From positions 1-8,692 of the forward strand of contig JAKSMA010000093.1 in the NCBI GenBank assembly GCA_024400895.1: DNA of 8,692 bases, written 5' to 3'. Shown in pieces: positions 1 to 6,535 of the stretch (position 1 is its first letter; each line of letters opens with the position of its first letter). Origin of the DNA: Muribaculaceae bacterium. Lineage in GTDB: Bacteria > Bacteroidota > Bacteroidia > Bacteroidales > Muribaculaceae. The notes below the pieces were generated by a model, which saw nothing but the letters and a program-made list of their open reading frames with translations, had not been told where the DNA came from and searched no databases. Both the position numbers and the translations under genes were made by a program.

Positions 1-258
1 CTTTTCGCTGTCGCGACTACCGATGGCCTTGGCTGCGAGCAAACTTGCCCCTACGCCAAGCAGCGAGTTCAGCGAAAGAAAAGTGGTGAGCACTGGCATC
101 GCCATATTCACAGCCGCCATAGCATGAGGCCCCATCAAATGGCTCACGATGGCAGCGTCGGTGCTTACCGCAAGCTGAGCAGCCACGGTGGTGAGAATCG
201 ATGCCCCCAGAAAATTCCAGAAAGCACGGTCGACAAGCGAAGATTTGCGTTGCAACAT
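1..258 (-). CDS. MATE family efflux transporter, N-terminal 86 residues (3' end outside window)
   Basis: Reading leftward from the ATG at 256-258 gives an open frame of 86 codons that reaches base 1 without a stop. The translation begins MLQRKSSLVDRAFWNFLGAS and continues into two hydrophobic stretches (about residues 15-35 and 47-72). The arrangement of an N-terminal amphipathic stretch, then TM1, the segment STDAAIVSHLMGPHAMAAVN and TM2, is what MATE multidrug/toxin extrusion proteins show. Such proteins sit in the inner membrane and exchange drugs or organic cations for Na+ or H+. The start lies 11 bases after the stop of the Fur-family gene, so the two are probably one transcript and the exporter may be under that regulator's control (inference). 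No substrate can be read from this fragment. The family call rests on overall sequence character, not on a complete domain. Confidence 0.8.
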   Translation of the reverse strand, partial: MLQRKSSLVDRAFWNFLGASILTTVAAQLAVSTDAAIVSHLMGPHAMAAVNMAMPVLTTFLSLNSLLGVGASLLAAKAIGSRDSEK

Positions 259-269
259 TAGCCTATAAG

Positions 270-710
270 TTATTCAACATCCTTAAACGAACAATGTGGG
301 CACAGCCCCTTAATCAAAAAGTTGGTGGAATGAGCCTTATATCCATCCGGTAGCGCAACCACAGGCACCGTCAGTTGCTCCAAGCAGGTGGTTTTCCCGC
401 ACTTCACACAATAAAAATGCGCGTGTGTATCGTCGGTTTCGGCATGGTTGTGGCTATGACAGAGTTCGTACTTCACACTCACGCTGCCATCCTCAATCAC
501 ATGCACCACATGGTGCTCACGAAACACCCCCAGTGTCCTGAATATCACACTACGGTCGATAGTTTCCAGCAGTGTCTCTAAATCCATCAGCGACACCGGT
601 CCTCTTGCCGCAGCCAACGCTCGGCATATCGTCACACGGTTAGCCGTAGGTCGCACGCCATGCTCCGTCAGCAAAGCCTCCACCTCGGCCATGGTCATCA
701 CATTTTTCAT
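270..710 (-). CDS. Fur-family metal-dependent transcriptional regulator
   Basis: A 146-residue protein of normal Fur-family length. Residues 1-80 form the winged-helix DNA-binding half, with LTEHGVRPTANRVTICRAL in the first helices and the recognition helix IDRSVIFRTLGVF (51-63), matching the family's D-x-S-T-V-Y-R-T-L pattern. Residues 84-140 form the metal/dimer half, with a His-rich segment (Cys84, His85, His87, His89, His96, His98) and two CxxC pairs (Cys101/Cys104 and Cys137/Cys140) expected to hold structural zinc. The family members Fur, Zur and PerR cannot be told apart with certainty. The rich His/Cys set and the link to an efflux gene allow a zinc or peroxide/redox sensor equally. 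A TAAATTTG box ends only 4 bases before the first ATG, so translation may be leaderless or begin at Met5 or Met7 (MAEVEALL). The gene is probably cotranscribed with the following MATE gene. Confidence 0.9.
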   Translation of the reverse strand: MKNVMTMAEVEALLTEHGVRPTANRVTICRALAAARGPVSLMDLETLLETIDRSVIFRTLGVFREHHVVHVIEDGSVSVKYELCHSHNHAETDDTHAHFYCVKCGKTTCLEQLTVPVVALPDGYKAHSTNFLIKGLCPHCSFKDVE

Positions 711-714
711 ACCG

Positions 715-722
715 CAAATTTA
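715..722 (-). promoter_or_regulatory. Bacteroidetes -7 box upstream of the Fur-family gene
   Basis: On the minus strand the bases read TAAATTTG, a perfect fit to the Bacteroidetes TAnnTTTG -7 box. No good TTTG -33 box is found at 19-20 bases. The box ends 4 bases before the first ATG, placing the likely transcription start on or next to that codon. Confidence 0.5.
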
Positions 723-746
723 CAAAATTTTCCCATACCCACACAC

Positions 747-789
747 CAATCGCCCTCTGCTCGGTGTTTTTTTGAGCAGATGGCGATTG
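747..789 (-). terminator. Hairpin between the secreted-protein gene and the Fur-family gene, probable terminator
   Basis: The arms 747-762 and 774-789 are complementary at 15 of 16 positions around an 11-base loop (763-773, T-rich on the plus strand). The hairpin lies 33 bases past the stop of the leftward secreted-protein gene, so it probably ends that transcript. The minus strand lacks a clean T-run after the stem, so this is a strong hairpin but an imperfect intrinsic terminator. It sits just upstream of the Fur-family promoter box and could also serve as a binding site. Confidence 0.6.
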
Positions 790-822
790 TTTATGTTTTG
801 CTATTCTGTTGCGCGATTCGGA

Positions 823-1500
823 TTAGCGAACCATCTTTGCAGTAGCAATGCTGCCATCAGTGTAAACAGTCTTTACGATGTTCACGCCTTCAAAAGCAGT
901 AGCGCTTTGTTGGCCAGCGAGGTTGAAGTAGGTTACACCAGCCACTTGCTTAGCAGCAGTCACGTCGGCAACACCTGTTGGAACAGGAGCTTGCTTTTCA
1001 TAAGTAACCACGAAAGAATCGAAGCAGAGTTGGCCAGCCTTAGTGCTTTCAGTGCCGTTTGTAGCGATTTCGCCTACGGTCAAAGTCACTTCAGTAGTTT
1101 CGCCAGTCCAAGTCACGGTTTGTGCTTCCACGTCTACCACAGCTGAGCCAGTGTTGGCTGTGTAGGTTGACAAACGCTTCTTGCCTTGAGCAGAAACATT
1201 GAATACAACATTGGTGATAATAGCATCCTGGTTGTCGACATTCACCTTTACAGAAACAGTGCCTTTTGCATACACGCGAACATCTTCACCTGTAGTATTG
1301 TATACAGGGTTGGAAACGCCTTCAGCTTTTGCGCAGGTAAGGGTCACCCCACCAAGAGTTGCAGTCCATTCTTGACCAGAAGGAGTTGCTTTGCCGTCGA
1401 ACATGTCATAGCAAGTTACTACTTTTCTTACGCTGCCATCTTGAGCAAATGCAGCAACGGCCATCATAGCCACGAACACGAAAGTAAAAATTTTTTTCAT
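823..1500 (-). CDS. Secreted Bacteroidales protein with T9SS-like C-terminal tail
   Basis: 225 residues. Residues 1-19 are a clear signal peptide (MKKIFTFVFVAMMAVAAFA), with cleavage likely before Gln20. The mature part (about 30-170) is a beta-rich domain with the pattern TATLGGVTLTCAKAEG, then YNTTGEDVRVYAKGTVSV, a hydrophobic strand IITNVVFNVS, and VTWTGETTEVTLTVGE followed by GQLCFDSFVVTYE. I know this pattern from secreted Bacteroidales proteins of undefined function, where it is often attached to hydrolases or adhesins. After a Pro-rich linker (171-175) the tail (about 186-225) reads YFNLAGQQ, EGVNIVKTVYTDGS and ends AKMVR. This resembles the short C-terminal domains that direct or anchor type IX secretion cargo in this phylum. 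The gene has its own promoter (1551-1580) and is flanked by hairpins on both sides, so it is likely monocistronic. No catalytic residues are recognised, and a binding or adhesion role is only a guess. Confidence 0.8.
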   Translation of the reverse strand: MKKIFTFVFVAMMAVAAFAQDGSVRKVVTCYDMFDGKATPSGQEWTATLGGVTLTCAKAEGVSNPVYNTTGEDVRVYAKGTVSVKVNVDNQDAIITNVVFNVSAQGKKRLSTYTANTGSAVVDVEAQTVTWTGETTEVTLTVGEIATNGTESTKAGQLCFDSFVVTYEKQAPVPTGVADVTAAKQVAGVTYFNLAGQQSATAFEGVNIVKTVYTDGSIATAKMVR

Positions 1501-1550
1501 ACAAAGTCGTTTTTTTGTTTAATAGAAATAGTTTAATATTCATGAGATTG

Positions 1551-1580
1551 CAAAGATATAAAATATTCCAAAAACAGCAA
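1551..1580 (-). promoter_or_regulatory. Promoter of the secreted-protein gene
   Basis: On the minus strand a TTG (1578-1580), 19 bases, then TATCTTTG (1551-1558) match the Bacteroidetes -33/-7 consensus. The expected start is near 1545-1549, giving an untranslated leader of about 45-50 bases before the ATG at 1500. The -33 box lies inside a perfect 14-base palindrome (1576-1589). Confidence 0.7.
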
Positions 1581-1602
1581 GCGCTTGCTTGAGGAATATT
1601 TT
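1560..1602 (-). terminator. Composite inverted repeat after the SDR gene: terminator and possible operator
   Basis: The outer arms 1560-1569 and 1593-1602 are perfectly complementary over 10 bases. Between them lies the perfect palindrome AGCAAGCGCTTGCT (1576-1589). The structure begins one base past the dehydrogenase stop codon (1604-1606), so it probably ends the leftward operon. It also overlaps the -33 element of the next promoter, so it may bind a dimeric regulator. Confidence 0.55.
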
Positions 1603-1603
1603 T

Positions 1604-2347
1604 TCATCTCTTAGTTTTTATTGGCAGGTGTCGCCAGAGGCATTTCGGAAGTCGGCGCCAGGCGGCTATCAGCAAGCGATAACGCCAGTCGACAATGGCG
1701 ATGTGCTTCTTTGCCTTTACGGCTTTGAATATCTGTTGCGACGTGGTTTTCACGTCCATTAGCATTGGATAGCTATGCTCACCGTCGAGTAGGGCTGTGG
1801 CCACAAAACCTGGGCGTATGTCGGTAAAGCGAATATTGAGTTTACGCATATTGGCCAACTGCTCGAGTGCCTGTAAATAGGTGTTTTGAAATGCCTTAGT
1901 GGCGCTATACGACGGTGCCATTCCCAGCCCCTTGGTGCCTGCCACTGATGTGATGGCGGCAATGTGCCCGCCACCGTGCTCTGCCATATAGCCAAAAGCC
2001 GCATCAATCATACGCGTGAATCCCATCCCGTTGGTGGCCACGGTTTTGAGTTCAATTTTCGCGTCCACATCGGGGTTCTGTTTACCAATGCCCGATGCAT
2101 GGAAATATAGGTCTATGCCGCCCATGCGCTCCGCCAGTTGAATCAGCTCTTCGCCTGCGGCATCGTCGGTCACATCGATTGGCATAACGGTCACTTGCTC
2201 GGGAAATTGCTGCCGCAATTCTTCCAAAGCGTCGGCTCTGCGCGCAGCCACACCCACTTGCCATCCGTCGGCAAGCAGCAGTAGCGCCATTTCACGGCCC
2301 ATGCCGCTTGAAGCACCCATCACTATGGCTTTGCGCGTTGAGGTCAT
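1604..2347 (-). CDS. Short-chain dehydrogenase/reductase (SDR) family NAD(P)-dependent oxidoreductase
   Basis: 247 residues, the usual length for a classical SDR. The nucleotide-binding motif is GASSGMGRE (11-19). Arg36/Arg37 after the second strand suggest NADP(H). The acidic residue after strand 3 is in PIDVTDD (56-62). The usual NNAG motif is replaced by HASG (83-86). The catalytic set is Asn106, Ser134 (AITSVAG), Tyr147 and Lys151 (YSATK), followed by the family's PG motif (RPGFV, 178-182). The C-terminus is unusually basic and aromatic (WRYRLLIAAWRRLPKCLWRHLPIK), which could associate with the inner membrane (inference). The substrate cannot be deduced. The gene begins 3 bases after the stop of the upstream membrane-protein gene, indicating one operon with the flippase-like gene and suggesting a lipid or envelope-related reduction. 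Confidence 0.9.
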   Translation of the reverse strand: MTSTRKAIVMGASSGMGREMALLLLADGWQVGVAARRADALEELRQQFPEQVTVMPIDVTDDAAGEELIQLAERMGGIDLYFHASGIGKQNPDVDAKIELKTVATNGMGFTRMIDAAFGYMAEHGGGHIAAITSVAGTKGLGMAPSYSATKAFQNTYLQALEQLANMRKLNIRFTDIRPGFVATALLDGEHSYPMLMDVKTTSQQIFKAVKAKKHIAIVDWRYRLLIAAWRRLPKCLWRHLPIKTKR

Positions 2348-2350
2348 GGC

Positions 2351-2920
2351 TTATTCTTTTTCTTCTGCAGCTTTCTCGACTGGAGGTGTGTCAACCACTT
2401 CGCCATCCTCCAAAATTGCTGTGGCAAAACGGTTTGATTCGCCACGCCAGGGTAGCATACCCTTGTATTCTTCATACTTCACAGTCACACGACGGCCTGT
2501 CGACTGCAACTTGGAAGCCTTTGCTGCCAGCGAATCGTCTTTCACGGTGAATTCGAAACCAGCTTTAAAAGCTCTCACAGTGTCGGTGATATACTTTTCA
2601 CTTATCATCTGCACCTCATAAGTCTTCAATAGCGTGCCCTCACTTTTCACCTTCAAAATCACACCTCGCTCTTCACTCACGATATAGGGGTGGAAATAGC
2701 GGAACCACAGCGCAATCACGATGCCAAGCGCCAGTAGCGCTACGCCGCCCACAATTATTGCGCGACGGCGATTTGTGGAGCGCTCGTAGGTCAGCTCCTT
2801 CATTTCGCGCTCTTCGCGCTCTTCTGGAGTTTCCTCTGCAGGCTTTTGTTCCTTCTTGTCCTCTTCGCTCTTGCTCGAGTAGAAGTGGTCGTCGTATTCG
2901 TCGTTAAATAGGCTATTCAT
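2351..2920 (-). CDS. Single-pass membrane protein of unknown function, conserved type in Bacteroidales
   Basis: 189 residues. Residues 1-48 are strongly charged, mainly acidic (DEYDD, then runs of Glu and Lys), and probably cytoplasmic. NRRR (50-53) precedes one transmembrane helix (about 54-73, AIIVGGVALLALGIVIALWF). Residues 74-175 form a periplasmic domain with FRYFHPYIVSEERGVILKV, YEVQMISEKYITDT and EYKGMLPWRGESNRFATAI. The last of these (MLPWRG) looks like the most conserved stretch. The tail is again acidic (VEKAAEEKE). I do not know a function. Similar proteins occur in Bacteroidales beside flippase-like membrane proteins, by my recollection. It lies 24 bases after the flippase-like gene and 3 bases before the SDR gene, so it is the middle of a three-gene transcript. 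Confidence 0.75.
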   Translation of the reverse strand: MNSLFNDEYDDHFYSSKSEEDKKEQKPAEETPEEREEREMKELTYERSTNRRRAIIVGGVALLALGIVIALWFRYFHPYIVSEERGVILKVKSEGTLLKTYEVQMISEKYITDTVRAFKAGFEFTVKDDSLAAKASKLQSTGRRVTVKYEEYKGMLPWRGESNRFATAILEDGEVVDTPPVEKAAEEKE

Positions 2921-2944
2921 ATCGTTGTCGTATTTTCTTTTCGA

Positions 2945-4009
2945 TTAGAGAGTCATTCCTTCAGCATCGCTCTTGGTGCGAATGATGTTTGTGCCGTGCT
3001 GGATGGTTCGGCGGTCGATGGCCATCGAAAGAAATGCGTAGATACCGAGCACCACCAACAGCACTTGTTGCACCAGCCAGACGGTCCAGGCAAAAGCACT
3101 CGCCTGAGGGTTGTAAGGGTCGCCCAATGGGAGTTCGCCCACGCCATAGATGGCAAGACCAAACATGATGGCATACTGCCATGCGCCCACACCACCGTTG
3201 GTTGGCACCGCCATGCCCACGCTACTGAACACAAACAGCACAAGGATGGCCACAATGCCCAGGTCCTTGGTGAAGGTGAAAGCCATCGAGGCAATATAGA
3301 GTTGGAAGAAATAGCAGCCCCAAATCAGAACGGTGTAGATCTAGGAGGTCGACGTATCATCCAAAAAAACAAACGAAATCAAACCTTCCCCAAGGTTGAC
3401 AAGCATCAGGCGCACCTTGCTCAGCACCTTGTTTTCACTCTTGGTTTTGAAAATCCACACCAACAGCGCCACCATCAGCAGACAGAAGCCCACCAATGCC
3501 CAGAACCACCAAGTGGCAAACATGTTTTCACCGCTAACGGCACCCTTCTGGTTCAAAAACTTCATGAAGGCACCTTGGGCCAACAAGAATGTGACCACTG
3601 TGAGCAAAAGCACTGTGACCGTATCGCTCAAACGGTCGCCCACCATCGAGCCCATCACCTTGGTAAACGAAGTGCGTTCACGCGAAGCCACATAGCCAGC
3701 ACGCCACACCTCACCCAGTCGAGGAACAAGCAGATTCAGGAAATAGGTGCCGAAAACGCTGTCGATTAGCACACGAAGCGGTGCCTCAACGCCCAACGCC
3801 CGCAACTGCAAGCGCCAGCGACATGCGCGAAATACATGGCTAAAGATGCTCACCACAATCACAGGCGCAAACCACCAGAAGTTCACATCTTCCTCAAGAC
3901 TCTTCTTGATGGCGTCCATGTCCATACTCTTATAGAAAAACCACACCAGCAGCACACTCAATGCCACAGGCACGCCGCATTTCAGCAGGGTAGAGATAAT
4001 CTTTTTCAC
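2945..4009 (-). pseudogene. Flippase-like LPG_synthase_TM (UPF0104) membrane protein, interrupted by one in-frame TAG that is probably an artefact
   Basis: Two open stretches lie in the same frame, 3341-4009 (222 codons) and 2945-3340, separated only by a TAG at 3341-3343. Read through, they make one protein of about 354 residues, normal for this family of multi-pass membrane proteins (lysylphosphatidylglycerol synthase transmembrane region, also seen in AglD-like proteins). The N-terminal part carries TM1 (about 8-26), the segment FRACRWRLQLRALG and the family signature NLLVPRLGEVWRAGYVASRE followed by VGDRLSDT. The C-terminal part carries IYTVLIWGCYFFQLYIAS and the pore-like AVPTNGGVGAWQYAIMFG. 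The stop lies inside a sequence resembling the Illumina P5 adapter (3333-3361), and the residues around it (FLDDTSTS) do not fit a membrane protein. The start codon is GTG (4007-4009). As first gene of the operon it is preceded by a -7 box at 4063-4070. Its likely role is lipid or glycolipid transfer across the inner membrane (family inference). Confidence 0.8.
3333..3361 (-). other. Illumina P5 adapter-like sequence inside the flippase-like gene
   Basis: On the minus strand these 29 bases agree with the P5 adapter at 25 positions, counting from memory of that oligonucleotide. Exact shared blocks are ATGATACG, CGACC and AGATCTACAC. Three of the four mismatches are changes to T, and one of those creates the TAG. 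A run of seven T precedes it, as often seen in adapter-contaminated reads. The translated residues DDTSTS-stop-IYT parallel the well-known adapter artefact NDTATTEIYT. Confidence 0.8.
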
Positions 4010-4062
4010 GATTCAAAAATTATTATATCCATATTACGCGGCCCACTAAGCCACATTAATCG

Positions 4063-4070
4063 CAAAGTTA
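4063..4070 (-). promoter_or_regulatory. Bacteroidetes -7 box for the flippase-like operon
   Basis: The minus strand reads TAACTTTG, a perfect TAnnTTTG. It lies 53 bases before the GTG start, giving a predicted leader of about 50 bases. No convincing -33 TTTG is present at 19-20 bases; GTTGG lies only 12 bases upstream. Confidence 0.5.
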
Positions 4071-4243
4071 CAAAAAAAAATCCAACGCGCCACTTCTATC
4101 CTCGTTTTTAGCACCAAACACTTTTTCAAATTTCCAAAAAAACACGAATAAGCAAGTGTAGAAATAAAGCATTCGGCAACCTGAAAGATGTGAAGGCGGG
4201 AAACAAATGGGCTGCGGAAATGATGGTTTTTCAAAAAAAATTG

Positions 4244-4251
4244 TATCTTTG
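4244..4251 (+). promoter_or_regulatory. Bacteroidetes -7 box for ksgA
   Basis: TATCTTTG is a perfect TAnnTTTG box, 26 bases before the chosen ATG of ksgA, predicting a leader of about 20 bases. There is no good -33 TTTG at the expected distance. The position supports the ATG at 4278 as the start. Confidence 0.55.
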
Positions 4252-4277
4252 TAAATTGAAATAATAGCAGATTGAGT

Positions 4278-5072
4278 ATGCAACAAGTGAAAGCGAAGAA
4301 GGCTTTGGGTCAGCATTTTCTTACCGACCTCTCGGTGGCGCAGCGCATTGCCGATACAGTGAACGAATATAAGGGCACGCCGGTGCTGGAAGTGGGACCC
4401 GGCATGGGGGTTCTCACGCAGTTTCTGCTGCAGGCTGAGCACGATTTGAAGGTGGTGGAGCTTGACAAGGAGAGTGTGGACTACCTGAATGCAGCTTATC
4501 CGGATGAGCTGCGCGACCGCATCGTGGCTGCCGATTTCCTGAAACTCAACCTGAAGGAGACTATGGGCGACGGCAAGATGGTGATTATCGGCAATTACCC
4601 TTACAACATTTCGTCGCAAATCTTCTTTAAGGTGCTCGACTATAAGGACCAGGTGGTGTGCTGTAGCGGTATGCTTCAGCGCGAAGTGGCACAACGCATT
4701 GCTGCGGGTCCGGGCAGCAAGACCTATGGCATACTTTCGGTGCTGCTGCAAGCGTGGTACGACATTGAATACCTTTTCACGGTCGACGAGCATGTGTTCA
4801 ACCCACCTCCAAAGGTGAAATCGGGAGTGATTAAACTCGAACGCAACAATGTGACCGACCTCGGATGTGACGAACGACTGTTTAAGTCGGTGGTGAAAAC
4901 ATCTTTCGGTATGCGCCGCAAAACGCTCCGCAATTCACTCAAGAGCATGTTCCCCGCCGGAAGCCCGACGCTGGAAAATGAGATTTTCAAAATGCGCCCT
5001 GAGCAACTGAGTGTGCAGCAGTTTATCGACCTCACCAATATGGTGGCTGCGGAGAAAACCACAGAAAATTAA
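4278..5072 (+). CDS. rsmA (ksgA): 16S rRNA (adenine(1518)-N6/adenine(1519)-N6)-dimethyltransferase KsgA/RsmA
   Basis: 264 residues. The enzyme transfers four methyl groups from S-adenosylmethionine to two adjacent adenines in helix 45 of 16S rRNA, a late check on small-subunit assembly. Visible motifs are the N-terminal VKAKKALGQHFLTD (4-17), SAM motif I VLEVGPGMGVLT (36-47), the ribose-binding acidic strand VVELDKES (59-66), AADF (84-87) and the catalytic NYPYNISS (106-113, the family's N-L-P-Y form). Later come FNPPPKVKSGVI (174-185) and the RNA-contacting SFGMRRKTLRNSL (209-221). An in-frame TTG two codons upstream (4272) is possible, but the ATG matches the family's start (M-x-x-V-K-x-K-K-x-L-G-Q-H-F). 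The gene is divergent from the flippase operon, and the next gene follows 30 bases later without a visible promoter of its own, so cotranscription is likely. Confidence 0.97.
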   Translation: MQQVKAKKALGQHFLTDLSVAQRIADTVNEYKGTPVLEVGPGMGVLTQFLLQAEHDLKVVELDKESVDYLNAAYPDELRDRIVAADFLKLNLKETMGDGKMVIIGNYPYNISSQIFFKVLDYKDQVVCCSGMLQREVAQRIAAGPGSKTYGILSVLLQAWYDIEYLFTVDEHVFNPPPKVKSGVIKLERNNVTDLGCDERLFKSVVKTSFGMRRKTLRNSLKSMFPAGSPTLENEIFKMRPEQLSVQQFIDLTNMVAAEKTTEN

Positions 5073-5102
5073 TAACAAATCAACTATAACACTATTAAAG
5101 AA

Positions 5103-6299
5103 ATGAACAAAGTATTGATTATCGGATGCGGTGGCGTAGGCACCGTGGCAGCATTCAAGTGCGCTCAGCACCCTGAAGTTTTCCACGAAATCGTGATTGC
5201 TTCGCGCCGCAAAGAGAAATGCGACGAAGTGGCTAAGGCCATTGGCGCTCCCAATATCACTACCGACCAAGTGGATGCCGACGATGTGAATCAACTCGTG
5301 GCACTCTTAAAGAAGCACAAGCCTCAACTGGTGGTGAATTTGGCCCTCCCCTATCAAGACCTCACAATTATGGACGCTTGCCTTGAATGCGGTGTCAACT
5401 ATCTCGACACAGCCAACTATGAGCCCCGCGACGAGGCACACTTTGAATACAGCTGGCAATGGGCTTACCGCGAACGCTTCGAAAAGGCTGGCCTTTGCGC
5501 TATCCTCGGATGCGGTTTCGACCCTGGCGTAAGTGGCATCTACACTGCCTATGCAGCAAAGCACCACTTCAAGGAAATGCACACCCTCGACATCGTGGAC
5601 TGCAACGCAGGCAATCACGGCAAGGCATTTGCCACCAACTTCAACCCAGAAATCAACATTCGCGAAATCACCCAAAAGGGTCGCTACTACCAAGATGGCG
5701 AATGGGTGCAGACCGGCGCTCTCGAAATCCACAAGTCACTCACCTATCCAGAAATCGGTCCTCGCGAAAGCTACTTGATGTATCACGAAGAACTTGAATC
5801 GCTCGTGCTCAACTTCCCAACCATCAAGCGTGCTCGCTTCTGGATGACTTTCGGACAGGAATACCTCACTCACTTGCGCGTAATCCAAAACATCGGCATG
5901 GCTCGCATCGACCCTGTGATGTACAACGGCATGGAAATCATCCCTCTCCAGTTCCTCAAGGCTGTATTGCCTAATCCAAAGGAACTCGGCGAAAACTACA
6001 CTGGCCAAACCTCAATCGGCTGCCGCATCAGCGGTATCGGCAAAGACGGCAAGCCTCTCACCTACTACATCTACAACAACTGCGACCACCACAAGGCCTA
6101 CGAAGAAACCGGTATGCAAGCCGTTAGCTACACCACTGGCGTGCCAGCAATGACCGGCGCCATGATGTTCTTCAAGGGATTGTGGAACAAGCCCGGTGTT
6201 CACAATGTGGAAGAATTCGACCCAGATCCATTCCTCGAGCAAGTGGCAGAAGCAGGTCTTCCTTGGCACGAAATCCTTAACGGCGACCTCGAACTCTAA
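5103..6299 (+). CDS. Carboxynorspermidine/carboxyspermidine dehydrogenase, saccharopine dehydrogenase family
   Basis: 398 residues, the length of this branch of the saccharopine dehydrogenase family. The enzyme reductively condenses aspartate-beta-semialdehyde with a diamine (putrescine or diaminopropane) using NADPH. This is the first step of the spermidine/norspermidine route that Bacteroides and Vibrio use in place of spermidine synthase. Residues 1-36 carry the Rossmann motif VLIIGCGGVGTVAA and the cofactor-selecting SRR (34-36). NLALPYQDLTIMDACLECGVNYLDTANYE (79-107, written here with its length only slightly above family norm) and AILGCGFDPGVSG (133-145) are the family's most recognisable stretches. 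The partner decarboxylase (nspC type) is not in the window. The gene follows ksgA after 30 bases and ends before a strong terminator (6330-6372). True saccharopine dehydrogenase is less likely because Bacteroidales lack that lysine route. Confidence 0.88.
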   Translation: MNKVLIIGCGGVGTVAAFKCAQHPEVFHEIVIASRRKEKCDEVAKAIGAPNITTDQVDADDVNQLVALLKKHKPQLVVNLALPYQDLTIMDACLECGVNYLDTANYEPRDEAHFEYSWQWAYRERFEKAGLCAILGCGFDPGVSGIYTAYAAKHHFKEMHTLDIVDCNAGNHGKAFATNFNPEINIREITQKGRYYQDGEWVQTGALEIHKSLTYPEIGPRESYLMYHEELESLVLNFPTIKRARFWMTFGQEYLTHLRVIQNIGMARIDPVMYNGMEIIPLQFLKAVLPNPKELGENYTGQTSIGCRISGIGKDGKPLTYYIYNNCDHHKAYEETGMQAVSYTTGVPAMTGAMMFFKGLWNKPGVHNVEEFDPDPFLEQVAEAGLPWHEILNGDLEL

Positions 6300-6329
6300 A
6301 CTCGACAATTCAAAACTCCCAAACATAGC

Positions 6330-6372
6330 GCAGACGCCCACCGTTACCGGCAGGCGTCTGCTTTTATTTCTT
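6330..6372 (+). terminator. Intrinsic terminator of the ksgA / polyamine gene transcript
   Basis: A perfect 9-base stem, GCAGACGCC (6330-6338) with GGCGTCTGC (6353-6361), encloses a 14-base loop and is followed directly by TTTTATTTCTT. It lies 30 bases after the stop codon of the dehydrogenase gene. Confidence 0.9.
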
Positions 6373-6517
6373 GATTTATAATTTTCAGTTGTTTTAAAAA
6401 GTCTTTTTAGGAATTATTACTTCCGATTTATCTACACATTCCGAAGTGCAACTCCCGATTTATCCGCAAAAATAAGAAAATATTCATCAGTATCCAACAT
6501 CCCCCCAAAACTAATCA
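6373..6517. other. AT-rich intergenic stretch with two CCGATTTATC copies
   Basis: No coding frame or promoter is convincing here. The ten bases CCGATTTATC occur at 6423-6432 and again at 6455-6464, a 32-base spacing, with a further CCGA between them. This could be chance, a paired protein site or a remnant of an insertion. Confidence 0.3.
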
Positions 6518-6535
6518 GGGCAACCGCATCAAAAT
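6518..6535 (+). repeat. Left copy of an 18-base inverted repeat
   Basis: GGGCAACCGCATCAAAAT here is the exact reverse complement of 6863-6880 and of 7027-7044. It marks the left edge of the GC-rich element. No target-site duplication is evident in the bases flanking it or its partners. Confidence 0.8.

Noticed and set aside
3341..3343. TAG as a recoded or read-through codon
   Set aside because: The surrounding bases match the Illumina P5 adapter too well, and no tRNA or other in-frame TAG in the window supports an altered code.
3337..3353. BglII site, AGGAGG and SalI site side by side, looking like a cloning linker with a ribosome site
   Set aside because: The sequence is explained by the adapter match read on the other strand; flanking DNA is native and continuous with the gene family.
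2953..3769. Long alternative frames overlapping the flippase-like gene on both strands
   Set aside because: They lack hydrophobic or motif logic, while the chosen frame carries the membrane family signatures on both sides of the stop.
4272..4277. TTG at 4272 as the ksgA start
   Set aside because: The ATG at 4278 fits the family N-terminus and the distance from the -7 box at least as well.
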